NCBI GenBank assembly: GCA_051453625.1
Contig: JBOZIK010000001.1
Coordinates: forward strand, 126,368,103 to 126,432,102
Source of the DNA: Welwitschia mirabilis
Taxonomy: Eukaryota; Gnetophyta; Gnetopsida; Welwitschiales
DNA length: 64,000 bases
Direction of reading: 5' to 3'
Made by a program: the position numbers and the translations under genes. Positions 38,047-48,926 of this stretch are shown in pieces (position 1 is the stretch's first letter; every line of letters begins with the position of its first letter). The notes under the pieces were generated by a model. The model made no database searches. It had not been told where the DNA came from and was given only the letters and a program-made list of their open reading frames with translations.

Positions 38047-39216
38047 TAATATTAGCATAATTCTATGAAGCGTTTTGTAATGGAATACTTTAAGTAATAA
38101 AGTTTTTTACAGAGTTACATGAGGTACATGCTTCCATTCAAAACTTTTAGATGATTTATAGATCCCTTCCTTAGAAAATCAAGGTATCTTATTAGTTTTC
38201 AAATGGATTATTCGATCCTTGGAAGGGAATGATCCCTAGAAGGTTTTATTTAGGCATTATTAAGCCAATAGCAATATGTGTTCCAATCATCTTTAGAAAG
38301 ATATTTGCTAGAGCAACTCTATTTTTCTTATGGTAACTTCAAAGGCAAAGGCTCCTATGTTTTCTAGCAAATATTAAATTTTGACATAGACGCAAAAGAT
38401 TTTTTCTCTAGTAACTAACTAATTTAAATTACAATAAGCTAGTTACTCATTCTCCTTGGTGGTCTTCAGCCTTTAAAATTGTAAATAACTCTTTGGTTTC
38501 TCATTTTTCAATTAGATTTCAAAAATTGGCTAAAGCAGGTATTCTCCACCTAGACCAATTTGCAGTACATTAGGATAATCATATTAGAATAAATTGAATT
38601 GGTCTTCTTTTAAATCCAAATGAAAGGTTTGAAAGTTGGATCCTCACATTATCAAGTACATAGAAAACATGGTCTCTAGTATTAACTAGCAGCACAGTAA
38701 TAAGAACTGGTAGGATGTTTGGCTTTGGCCCAATGGTAATCATATTATCAAATTGTCTTTTTTTAAAGCTTGAACATGATTCTAAGATTTTAACAGTCTC
38801 TCAAAAGAGCTTAACTCCAAATGGCATCTTGACTAGATAAATGATAAATGGAAGAAATTCTTCAAAGGAGTTTGAAAGATTAAATTCCATCCTAAAATGA
38901 AAATATTCTTTAGTGTCTTATTCATTAAGGTATTACTATTGCTCATCATCTTCAACTTTTGGGAGTTGATCATCCTTTGTTCCCTATATGTCAATCTCCA
39001 AAAACCTTTCAGCACACTTTCTGATATTGTGCATTACATGACAAGTTTGGGATATGATTATAGATATTGATGATCTAAGCACTCATCTCTAGTATCCTAC
39101 TTTCATTTTATTGCAAGACATCCTTAATCCCTTTTCTAAGCATGGTTTGAACATCTTTATCCTTGAATGTGCTCATTTTATTTGGAAAATTTGATGTGTT
39201 ACTTGGTTTAATAAGA
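38047..39216 (+). pseudogene. LINE ORF2 C-terminal region (zf-RVT type)
   Basis: Fragments such as RATLFFLW, SPWWSSAFKIVNNSL and the terminal FWHCALAQQVW-like run (seen as HFLILCIT-stop-QVWDMIIDID near 39000-39070) follow the zinc-binding C-terminal domain of plant LINE RTs. The ORF appears to run almost to the 3' end, leaving a very short 3' untranslated part. Confidence 0.65.
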
Positions 39217-39231
39217 ATCCTCATAAATTTG
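39217..39231 (+). repeat. Right target-site duplication of the LINE
   Basis: ATCCTCATAAATTTG, identical to 32938-32952. Confidence 0.95.
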
Positions 39232-40330
39232 ATTATGTATATAGAATTAAGAAGGCTTTATATGAGTTGAAGCAAGCTCCAAGAGTTTAGTATAAACAAT
39301 TAGCCACAATTTTAAATAAAAGTGGTTATATTTGTGAAATGATAGATAAAATTTTATTTGTCAAGAACTTAAAAAAGGATTTTATTATTATTCAAATTTA
39401 TGTGGATGATATATTTTTGATGCCTCTAGCAAAGTTTTATTGAAAAAATTTGCCAATATCTTGACAATACACTTTTAGATGAGTATGTTTGTTGAAGTTA
39501 GAATGTTTCTTGTATTATAGATTAAGCAATCAAAAAATGAAATTTTTATATCTCTAATCTAAATATGTAAAGAATTTGATGAAACATTTTAAATTTAAGA
39601 ATGCTAAAACGACTGACACACCTATGTCTACTTCTTGAAAATTTAGCCTAGATGAACATGAAAAATCAGTAGACCAGAAACTTTATATAAGTATGATAGA
39701 AAGTTTGTTATATCTAACTGCAAGAAAAACCAATATTATGTTTAGTGTTGTTGTGTATGCAAGATACTAAACCCAATCAAAATAATCACACCTATAAGCA
39801 ATCAAAAGAATAATAAGATATATAAAAATCACATGTGATTTTGTAGTATGGTATCCGATAAAGACATCTTTTGATCTTGCAGGATTTAGTGATGTAGATT
39901 GAGCTGGATGTAAAGATGATAAAAAAATTAAAAGTGGTAATTTTTCTCTATTAGAATCGTGCTTAGTAGGATGAGCTAGTTAAAAATCAAAATACAATAT
40001 TCCTTTCAATAGCTAAAGCTAAGTATATAGAAGTAGGAAATTGTTGTGCTCATCTCCTTTAGATGAAGGAAATGATAAGGGATNNNNNNNNNNTTCTATA
40101 ATAACACTAGTATAATTAGTATTTCTTAAAACCTTGTTCAGCATTCTAGAACTAAACATATTCAGTTAAGACACTGTTTTCTTAGAGATTAAGTTAAAAA
40201 AGGAAATATTTCTAAGAATTTTATTAGTACAGACCGTCAACTTGCTGATATTTTCACTAAACCCCTAAATTTCAATAATTTTCTTCATCTTCATAATGAA
40301 CTAGGGGTTATCTCTCTGTTCTTTAACTGA
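39217..40330 (+). pseudogene. Layer 3 copia RT, second part, and RNase H
   Basis: Continues the RT split by the LINE: YVYRIKKALYELKQAPRV, then FIIIQIYVDDIFL with an intact YVDD site, KYVKNLMKHFKFKNAKTTDT, VDQKLYISMIESLLYLTARK, then RNase H with FDLAGFSDVD-stop-AGCKDDKK. After a 10-N run (40084-40093) come VQHSRTKHI and STDRQLADIFTKPL, the end of copia pol. Stops at Trp/Gln positions and a shift near 39430 break it. Confidence 0.9.
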
Positions 40331-40661
40331 TTGTAGGGCAGTCAATTGGATCCCTAATTTGGTCGACCAAATGTGATTGATTGACCAGTCTAAAAACCTG
40401 ATCGCCCAAACCTCAAGTACTATGACTGGCACCTTAACGATTTGACTAGACGTCAAAATGGTTGACTANNNNNNNNNNNNNNNNNNNNNNNGGTAGAAAA
40501 GGCGATGGACTGATTTCTTTATCAAATCTCACTTTATCACCTTTTCTTTAAAATCTAGTAGAGTTAAAACCCTATCCATTGTCTTCTAGCCATCTATCTC
40601 CTTCAGATATAGCTTTTTCTTGTAAGTTTTCTTTTCTTCAAGCTCCTACCACATTGTTGCA
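40331..40661 (+). other. Spacer between pol and third ORF of layer 3
   Basis: Carries GTCAATTGGATCC, GGTCGACCAAATG and similar motifs also found in the LTRs, and a 23-N run (40469-40491). Confidence 0.6.
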
Positions 40662-41699
40662 ATGGCTGAGGATCCATTAAAAAGATGGAAAAAAGAGGAT
40701 GCTAGCAGAGATCCTTTATATTTCTACTATGGGATGTTTGAATAAGTAATAGAGAAGTTTACTAAGAAGTTTGAGAGGAAGCCAGTATGGCAAGAGAGGG
40801 ATATTGCTACTGCAAAGCTCATGGAACTCTGAGATGTGGTGCAACTCTTGTGAGATTTGGATCTTTTTTACTTTCTTTATGTTTTAGGACCTACCTACTC
40901 CTTTCTCACTGCGATGGTCTACAACAATGCTTCTTTTGATCCAAATACCAATACCCTAGAAACTGTGATTTGGGGGGAGAAGATACGGGTTACTATAAAC
41001 TAAATTACTATTATTGCTAATCTTCCAAGAGGATACTATATGAGTTCTGGCCTCTTTGTAACTCTATGGAAGACAAAGTAAAGGTATCAAGGAAACTTTA
41101 TGATAAGTTTCATAGATGAAAAACCACCCTTTCTACTTCTCTCCTTACCCTAAAATACAGGTTTTTGCATTTAGTATTTACCTATAATTTCTTACCTTTG
41201 ATGGATTATCATGATGAGACCTTCAACTACAAGGCATATTTGATGTATTTAGTAGGAAATAGGCACTTTATTAATGCTCCTACCATAATACTAAATAATA
41301 TGGTCTCCCAATTGGAGTATCACAGAACTAGGGCTCTCCCATACTTAGTATTGATTGTAAATCTCTATTATCAATATAGAGTTCAGCTCTATCCAAAGTT
41401 AGAAATTCTTAACCCTATGTCAACCATTGGGCATACGATGTTGTCTCACATGCATATCTTTGCAGGTTCTAAGAAATTCCTAAATCTCGTTCTCCCAAGT
41501 AAGCCTTACCAGATAAGACTCTTTCATACCTGAGGAGGATAGACTCTCATACCAGGCATATGAAAGAAGCTCTGATCACAGCTAAGTATGAGATTGTAGA
41601 TACTTTAGAGAAGCCAGAAGCTTAATGTAGAAGGCAGTCAAAGAAGAAGAGGAAGATTCTGAAGAAGAAGCAGAGGAGGAAGCTAAGGAATCTGATTGA
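40662..41699 (+). pseudogene. Third ORF of layer 3 (plant transposon-type domain)
   Basis: Starts MAEDPLKRWKKEDASRD at 40662. With stops and at least one shift it gives AKLMELQDVVQLL, DLDLFYFLYVLGPTYSFLTA, YNNASFDPNTNTLETVIWGE and ITIIANLPRGYYMSSGLF; from 41165 an open run of 122 residues follows (TYNFLPLMDYHDETFNYKAY). It closes with an acidic tail of Glu/Ser/Asp ending at 41699. The domain resembles the 'putative plant transposon protein' family and the ORF at 150-2633. It sits where SIRE elements carry an extra, sometimes called env-like, gene; I see no clear signal peptide or fusion-type membrane segment, so I do not call it an envelope. Confidence 0.65.
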
Positions 41700-42189
41700 T
41701 CTTGTCTCTTTGATTGTGTTTTCATGTATTTTCATGCTTACTTTTTTCTCCCCTTTATCATTAATGTCAAAATGGGAAGAATTAGTTAGTTATTTTTTCT
41801 GCTTCATTCAGTTATAACTACTTTTAATGAGCACTTTTTCTAGTATAATGATCAATTTTTAATAATAGAAATGCACTTTGTTATCATTACTATCTCACAT
41901 TTTTTTAAGTGTGCAACTATTTAATCATGAACTATAATTTTTGTTATATCTTATGGCTATTAAATAATTCTTAATCAAAATGTTTTTGTCACATATATTT
42001 TGGATGTCACTTGCCTCACAAGTTGTACTAAATATTGTTTTAATTATGGCACAAGTTAGAAACTCTCTAAAAAATGTCTTATTTGATGTTAATGTTCAAT
42101 ATCACTTGAAAATTTAACAGATATTTTTTGAGGGGAAACTTTTTTAGAAATTAATCTTTTCAACTATGTATAAGTCTATCATCAATGTT

Positions 42190-42201
42190 AAAGGGAAAGA
42201 T
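42190..42201 (+). other. Layer 3 polypurine tract
   Basis: AAAGGGAAAGAT immediately before the 3' LTR. Confidence 0.8.
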
Positions 42202-43529
42202 TATTGAGTTAATATTTGTCAATTTAATGTCAAACTAATGTTTGCTATTTAGCAAACATGTTGTATCTTATGCAAAAAATATTAATCATTACAGATCAGA
42301 AGCTAAAATAATTTATCACAATTTAGACCTGAACCTGTTAGTTTTCAGATACTCTTCAAGTGTTGACCAAATTCCTAAGGGATTAACTGCACTTGAACCT
42401 TATGCTAAAATGAATTGAATTTAGAGGAGTTGACCCGACACATAAGGGGTTAACCAGACTTTAGCATCTAATACTTCATAGTCAATCATCAAAGGGTTGA
42501 CTGGATTCTTGAGGGGTCGATCGGACCTAAGCATAAAAATTTCACTGCCGATTATCAAGGGATCAAATGGATTCCTAAGGGGTCAACTAGACCTAGAGTA
42601 AAATGTTTTTACTTTTTATCAGTAAGGGTTCAACTGGGCATTTATGGGGTTGACCAGACCTAGAGCAAAAAATAATGTTGCAATTTTTTCTGAATAAGAA
42701 GCTAATTAAATGTATATGCAAGTGATCAGAATAGAGATCAATCGAACCCTAAGGAGTCAATCAAACATGAGCCGTAAGAAATAGGGGTCGATTAAAAGAA
42801 TATTAGGATGACCAAATTCAGTGACGACACCAGATGAGATCGAATGGACATTTTAAATGGTTAATAAGTTATAATAGAAATGGGATTTTCGTAGCTTTTA
42901 TGAACCCATTTTTTTATCTGTCAGAAGGTATTTTTACTTGTAAAAATCCTAAAAGAGTTCTACTATATATTTGCCAAAATTTAAAATCACTATATAACTT
43001 TTCGAATTATTGTAAAATCATTTATTATACTCATTAAAATATTCTATGACCAAAGATGATCCAAGAGTTACTGTTATCATTATGTACTTAATCAAGTCAG
43101 TTGCACTACATGCTTGTAGATTATACCATATTCTCAAGCAATATAGTAATACTATTTTTGAGATAGAAATTGGGTGAAACCTGTGTACTTTAGCATACCA
43201 TTATCACCGCTTCATATTCTTGCTAAAGGTTGAGACTGAGCCTTACAAAATTCTAACTAGAATACCTAAAAAAATTTTAACGAAGATATAGATCAAGCTT
43301 AGATAGAAGCTGATCATCGAGAGTTAAGTAGATGGCTTCCCAAATCACTATAAATATTGTGTACTTATCATTGGTATTTTCGTGCTTTCTGTTCTTTATT
43401 TTTCAAAATAGTTTCAATTTTATTTGCATAACTATTTTAGTGTTTATTTCAGGTAAAGATATTTTGTGATTTATTCAATTATTTTTTAAACCTATTCAGC
43501 CTCCCCCTTCTAGGGCTCTCGATCCTACA
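42202..43529 (+). repeat. Layer 3 3' LTR (1.33 kb)
   Basis: Aligns with 26138-27471 from TTGAGTTAATATTT to ATCCTACA, with frequent transitions and a few indels. Confidence 0.88.
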
Positions 43530-43599
43530 TCTTTTGCAAGAAAAGTCAAAATACTCTAAGATATGAAAAGACTTAATAAGAAGAAAACAAAAATGAATT

Positions 43600-44130
43600 A
43601 TTTCTAGCAAAGTTTTTTTAGCTCAATCTCTCACAAACCTTGTATTATAAAAATCTCCAAAAATTTAAGGATTCAGTGGCAGCAACAGTTAGTATTACAT
43701 TAGAGGAAAATAAAAAAATAAAAAGAGCTTTAATTGAAATTGGAAGGAGTGCCAACATCATGCCATTACATATTTGTAAGAGACTTGATTTAGAAGGTAA
43801 AATAGAGCCTACTCGAATTATTTCAATTTAGCAGATACATTAGTTAAGAAACCCTTAGAAGTTATAAAATATTTAGTAATTCAAATTGAAGAGGCATTCT
43901 ACTTGTTAGATGTGATTGTAATAGAGGTCAAACATAATAGAGGTTACCCATTATCTCTAGAAAGAGCCTTCCATGCAACAGTCCATTGCATTATCAATAT
44001 AAGAACTGGGATAATGGAGTGTCATCTAGGGAACAAAAAGTTTTCAAAATTTTTAATGTAGCTGAGAAAGACCTAGGTTATGAATGAGACATAGATAATA
44101 ATATTAAATCAACCTTATTCCTATAACATC
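43600..44130 (+). pseudogene. Layer 2 Athila protease
   Basis: First coding part of layer 2 after the layer 3 insertion. RALIEIGRSANIMPLHICKR corresponds to the aspartic protease site of Athila elements (ALxDLGASVNLMPL); here the catalytic Asp is read as Glu. KIEPTRIISI, TLVKKPLEVIKYLVIQIEEA and FYLLDVIVIEVKHNRGYPLS follow in the Athila order. A stop at about 43831 separates two open pieces. Confidence 0.8.
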
Positions 44131-45480
44131 ATCTACTTAAAGAATGATGACCAATGTTACACGAACCTATACTTTATGATGATCCATTTGAAATTAAAAA
44201 CTTAAAATCTTTTGATACATCCAACTTTGATCATTCAGAAAATGATCTTTTGGATCAGAATAAAAAATCGTTAACAACAAATGAAAATTCACACTTTAAA
44301 GAAAGTTGTCCACTACTGATGTCTAGAAGACAATCCGAGATGACGATCAAAATTAATGAGTCTAGGATAAAAACTAAAAATCCTAATTTAAATCTGAATC
44401 TTAAAAATATTCCTAGTGGACTAAAGTATATTTTTCTCTGTAACAATCAGAACAAACCTCTAATAATTAATGAAAACCTATTCCCTTAGTAAGAGTCAAT
44501 CTTAATCTCTCTTTTGACTTTCAAAATTAATCCATTCATATGGTCTCATGAAGATTTATCATCCATTCCTCCTTCTATTATTCAGCATAAAATCTATCTT
44601 GAAGAAAACTCAAAACTTGTTAGACAATCACAAATAAGATTAAATCCAGTACTTAAATAAGTAGTTAAAAAATAAATTATTAAATTAATGGATGTTAGAA
44701 TCATTTACACTATATTTGATAGTGAAAGGATTAGTCCCTTAATTGCAGTATCGAAAAAGAATGGAAAATGGAGAGTATGCATGGATTTTTGAAAACTTAA
44801 TGAAGTCATTGAAAAGGATCATTATCCCTTACCCTTTCTTAACCAGATACTTGATAGAATTTAGGACTTACTTTTTATTACTTTTTATATGAATATAGCA
44901 GTTATAACTAGGCTTGCATGGTTAGTGAAAACTAGGATAAAACAACTTTTACTTCACCTTTTGGGATGTTTGCTTTTAGATGAATGCCTTTTGGATTATG
45001 TAATGCTCCTGGAACTTTTTAACATCTTATGATGATTATTTTTTCAGACATGTTGGAGGATTTAATAGAAATATTTAGGAATGACTTTTTAATCTTTGAA
45101 GAAACCTTTGATCAAATCTTAGAAATATTAGAAAAAGTCCTTGATAGATGCATAGAGTGTGGCCTTCATTTAAGTTGAAAAAAGAGCTTATTTTTAGTTG
45201 ATAATGGAATAGTTCTAAATCACCACATTTCTAAAAGGGGAATTAAGATGGACCCTAGTAAATTAAGCATCATTAAAAACTTAACTTCTCCAACCAATTT
45301 TAAACAACTTTGATATTTTCTGACATTGTGGTTTTCACCACCATTTCATATAAGATTATGCTAAAATCTGTAAATCCCTATACTCATTACTAGAAAAGAA
45401 GAAAAATTTGAATGGACCAAATCTTGTAAATTTGATTTAAATACACTTAAAGAAAAATTTCTTTTGCACATATTAGAATA
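44131..45480 (+). pseudogene. Layer 2 Athila reverse transcriptase
   Basis: A linker ORF of 111 residues (44154-44489) leads into RT: IYLEENSKLVRQSQIRLNPV, IIKLMDVRIIYTIFDSERIS, KNGKWRVCMDF-stop-KLNE, DHYPLPFLNQILDRI, FGLCNAPGTF and the YxDD site read as IFRNDFLIF, where Asn (45080-45082) replaces the first catalytic Asp. VLDRCIECGLHLS, GIVLNHHISKRGIKMDPSKL and SPTNFKQL follow. Stops and shifts abound. The order and spacing are those of Athila RT. Confidence 0.88.
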
Positions 45481-46080
45481 GAACCCAACTGGGATAAGGA
45501 TGTTGAACTAATGTGTGGTGCCAGTAATGTTGCTGTAGGTGAGGTGCTTAAATAGAAATATGAAAATGATTTCGAATTCATATCTTACAATAGTAAAACA
45601 TGGTCTAAATCTTGAACAAATTACACAACTACTAAGAGAGATATTAGCCATAATCTTTTACCTCAATAATCTTATACATTATCTTTTAGGCTTTTACATA
45701 AATGTATACATAGACCATGTGGTAATTACATACTTAATGACTAAGAAAGATTCTAGTGCTAGGTTGATTAAATGGATTCTCTTATTGTAAGAATTCAATA
45801 TCATCATTATAGATAAGATAGGAAAATACCATAATGTATCAAATCACTTATCATGCCTTTATTCTTCTTCTGATGATTTTTCTATCAATGATTCTTTTCC
45901 AAATAAATAACTATTTGTTGTATCATCTACTCATCGCCCTTCATGATATCCTGATACTATCAATTATCTTGTTACTTTAAAAACACCATAAAATTAGAGT
46001 CAGTCAAAGCAAATCTTTTCTTCATATGATAGATGACTATGAGTTGATAGAGCCCCATCTTTATCATAAGTGTAAGGTTT
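45481..46080 (+). pseudogene. Layer 2 RNase H
   Basis: ELMCGASNVAVGEVLK, then after a frameshift YINVYIDHVVITYLMTKKDS and SARLIKWILLL match gypsy RNase H of the Athila type (the DAS, TDH and RW blocks). The first block has CGAS where CDAS is normal, so an active-site Asp is lost. Confidence 0.8.
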
Positions 46081-47257
46081 AAATTATGAGAAAATGTGTA
46101 CTAGAAAGAGAAAAATCTGATATCCTTCATCTTTATCATGGTGATGTTTGTGGTGGACATTTTAATAGTCAGAAAATAGTCATGAAAATTATTCACTCCA
46201 GATTTTATTATCCTTGTCTTTTTCAGGACTCTTTTGATTATGCTAGAAGGTGTGATGCATATCAACATTATGGTAGTCTTTTATGATCACAAAAAATGCT
46301 CCTCAAACCTCTTATTAAGTGTGAGCATTTTGATTGTTGGGAAATAGATTTTATAGGCCCAATTAAAACACATTCTAAAGATAAAAATTACATTTTAGTT
46401 GTTGTTGATTATGTGACTAAATGGGTTGAAGTAATGACTGCTTCCTTAAATGATGCCTAAACCATTTGTAACTTTGTTAGAACTTAAATTTTTTAAGGCT
46501 TTTCTCAAATAATTATTAGTGATCAAGGAACTCATTTCATTAATCATATTTTAAGGAAAATTTTATTCAGTGGAATAGAACATAAAGTAGCTTGTGCTTA
46601 CCATCCTCAAACCAATGGACAAGCTGAAAATGCTAATAGAGAAATTAAAAAAAATGCTTTGAAAACTTGTCTCTACCAATAAGAAATCATGGTATTTTAA
46701 ACTGAATGATGATCTTTGGGCTTGCTAAATAACTTAGCATAATTCACTTCGTTTTTCACCTTATGAAGTTATATACAGTAAAGTCTGTGTTTTACTTCTT
46801 GATGTTCGTTACAATTCTTATCGTTCCACACATCAACTTAACCTTATAAATTTAGAAGAGAATCTTAAAACTAATTTAGTTCAATTAGATCATTTAAATG
46901 AAAAATAAACTTAAGCTATTCATCATCAACTTATTGAAAAAGCCCAAAATAAATTCAAACATAATAAAAAGTTAATCTATAAGAACTTTGAACCTATTCA
47001 ACTATAATACTAGAGTATATCTTCTACATGACAAGTTAACCTCAAAATGGTTAGGTCCTTACCTTATTGATAAAGTACATTCTAATGGATTTGTTGAGAT
47101 TTCTAACTTAACCACTAAAGAAATTCAAAAAGTTAATAGACAAAGGTTGAAAATATATGAGAAACCTTCTGATATAAGCATGATAGAAGCACTAGTCTTG
47201 AAGGTTTCCCTCAATGAGGAGGACTTCTTCCCTACCATTATCTTAACTTTCTATTAG
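46081..47257 (+). pseudogene. Layer 2 Athila integrase with GPY end
   Basis: MRKCVLEREKSDILHLYHGD and VCGGHFNSQKIVMKIIHSRF (zinc-binding part with H/H), CDAYQHYG (a decayed CDxCQ), WEIDFIGPIKTHSKDKNYIL (first catalytic Asp), IIISDQGTHF (second Asp), YHPQTNGQAENANREIKKNA (catalytic Glu). The three catalytic residues survive although several stops interrupt. The end at 46988-47257 is open: TRVYLLHDKLTSKWLGPYLI carries the GPY/F motif. Confidence 0.9.
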
Positions 47258-48926
47258 ATTATTCCTTTGAAAGCCATTAAGACATCATTTGATCATCTTT
47301 AAACCATGACTTATGTATTTATTTTAGTTCCATAACTAGTCTTTGTACTTGGGCATTTTATAGTGGTAAAACTAGATTCATCCAATCTTAAGACATTCAC
47401 ATGTTTATGAACTTCATTTTAAAGGAAGATGCTTTATTTCTTATGTTTTTCTCAATAATAAAAGTTCTTAGATTATCTAGAAGTGTTATTTTTTATCTTT
47501 TATCTTACTATTTCTCCTTCATCTTTTGAAGTATTTGATCATGTGGAATTTATCTTTTGTTCATCATTTCTTTTAAAAAATTAAAAAATAAAAGAGAGAG
47601 AGAAGAAGAAAAAGAAAAGATAAAGAAAGAAATAAGACTAAGATGTCTTATTTCTGAAATAGCTTAAAGACATGGTCAACATGATGCCCTACCACAAACA
47701 CATAGAGGGAAATTTTCCCAAAAGGGATCTTTGGTAGTTTGATATGGTAGCTGTAGGAACTCCACCAGGAAATCAGTTAGCCATACTTTATGGGTCCTTA
47801 CTTCTCTGACTATGGTTGCACTCCCCTCGTCATGGATAGTAAAATAATAAAAACTTTGATGCTACAGGATCAGTGGTTTTCCTAGTATCATCAGAGGCAT
47901 TGCTTATTTCCTAGACTCTTAGTCTTTACACATGATCATTTTATTTCTAAGGATTTAAGTGTTGTTTTGATATGTAAATAGGTAAGTTCATTTTTTAACA
48001 ACTCTTCTATCTTATCACTTATTGTTTAGAGCATTTGATTTTTAGCATCATCATAACCACTGCCTTATGGAATGGAACTTTATAGAATTATACATTTAGT
48101 TATGCATTTTGAATCAAGTGCTGTTATGATTTCTTCCATATGAGTCTACTAGGTTAGAATTTAGGATAGGTAGGCTATCTGCTTTATGTTCCTTATATCC
48201 ATTTTTTCTATTTGCTTTCGTTATTTAGTTAGTTATTTCAAAGTCATTTCGGTATTTTGTTATCATTTTCAAACCTTAACATTTAGTATTTTCCTTACTT
48301 AGTTTTTAATAAAAAGCTAATTTCTTGATTAGATGAATTTCTTTGCAATTTTTGTGATGTTTAATTTTAGCCTTTCAAAGTCCTACACACTATTCATAAT
48401 CATTTTTGTTAAGGCACGTTTGTTGGATACTTATTTATCTCACTTAGCACATTTTCATTGTTTAATCTTTCCATATTTGTCAGAATCTTCCCTACATCTT
48501 TATTTTTTCAAATCTAACATTTCTACACTAAGCTCTGCACTTAATTTACCAACTATCAAAATTCAATTTTTACAAAAATTGAAAAAACACCAATCATCCA
48601 TCTTCTCATCTAGATATACTAATTTTCGTCTGATTTCTTTGCTCCATTAGCCACTACAGGACATATTTTTTTTCTCGGGGAGGGAAGGATTTATTTTCAT
48701 AATTTTTATTCCAATTTGTAGGGTTCTTTTAGAGCTTCCATGAGACATAATTTTTGCAATTTTCACTCCATACACATAATGCACTACATTTTATTCTGCT
48801 ATTTGATATGTTTGAAATTAAGCCTCTTTTATAATTTCCAAATTAATTTTTTTAAGACAATTTGGCTTACAGTAAGAGTTGTTCACTTGGTTTTGTTAGG
48901 GACTAATAAGGCTAACTGGAGGGCTA
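47258..48926 (+). other. Layer 2 3' noncoding/env-position region
   Basis: About 1.7 kb between integrase and the 3' LTR, long as in Athila elements. A purine-rich run lies at 47575-47637. An open frame of 105 codons at 48333-48650 has no recognisable family. I see no clear envelope gene. GGAGGGCTA before 48927 may be the polypurine tract. Confidence 0.5.

Larger units (their letters stand above)
32953..39216 (+). mobile_element. Layer 4: plant L1-type LINE
   Basis: Non-LTR element inserted in the RT gene of layer 3. A perfect 15-bp target-site duplication flanks it, and the interrupted copia frame (PHKF) resumes exactly across the duplication. It contains ORF1 (DUF4283-type domain and CCHC knuckle) and ORF2 (endonuclease, RT, C-terminal zinc-type domain) in order. 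At about 6.3 kb, starting GGGGGTTG, it seems not to be 5' truncated. I see no long poly(A) tail; it ends ..GGTTTAATAAGA. Many stops make it inactive. N runs at 34224-35022 and 37796-38046 hide parts. Confidence 0.88.
26138..43529 (+). mobile_element. Layer 3: SIRE-like Ty1/copia retrotransposon
   Basis: Direct LTRs 26138-27471 and 42202-43529, an iMet primer site, a purine tract, and copia-order domains: Gag with zinc knuckle, protease, integrase, RT, RNase H, then an extra ORF. The extended coiled-coil Gag tail and the third ORF fit the SIRE/Maximus lineage. Flanking ACTTT / TCTTT is a 4-of-5 target-site match. It is inserted between gag and protease of layer 2 and is itself split by a LINE. 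Four large N runs fall inside it or its LINE. It is inactive. Confidence 0.88.

Noticed and set aside
48333-48650. 105-codon frame in the env position of layer 2
   Set aside because: No membrane-protein layout or family resemblance; T-rich composition alone can keep it open.
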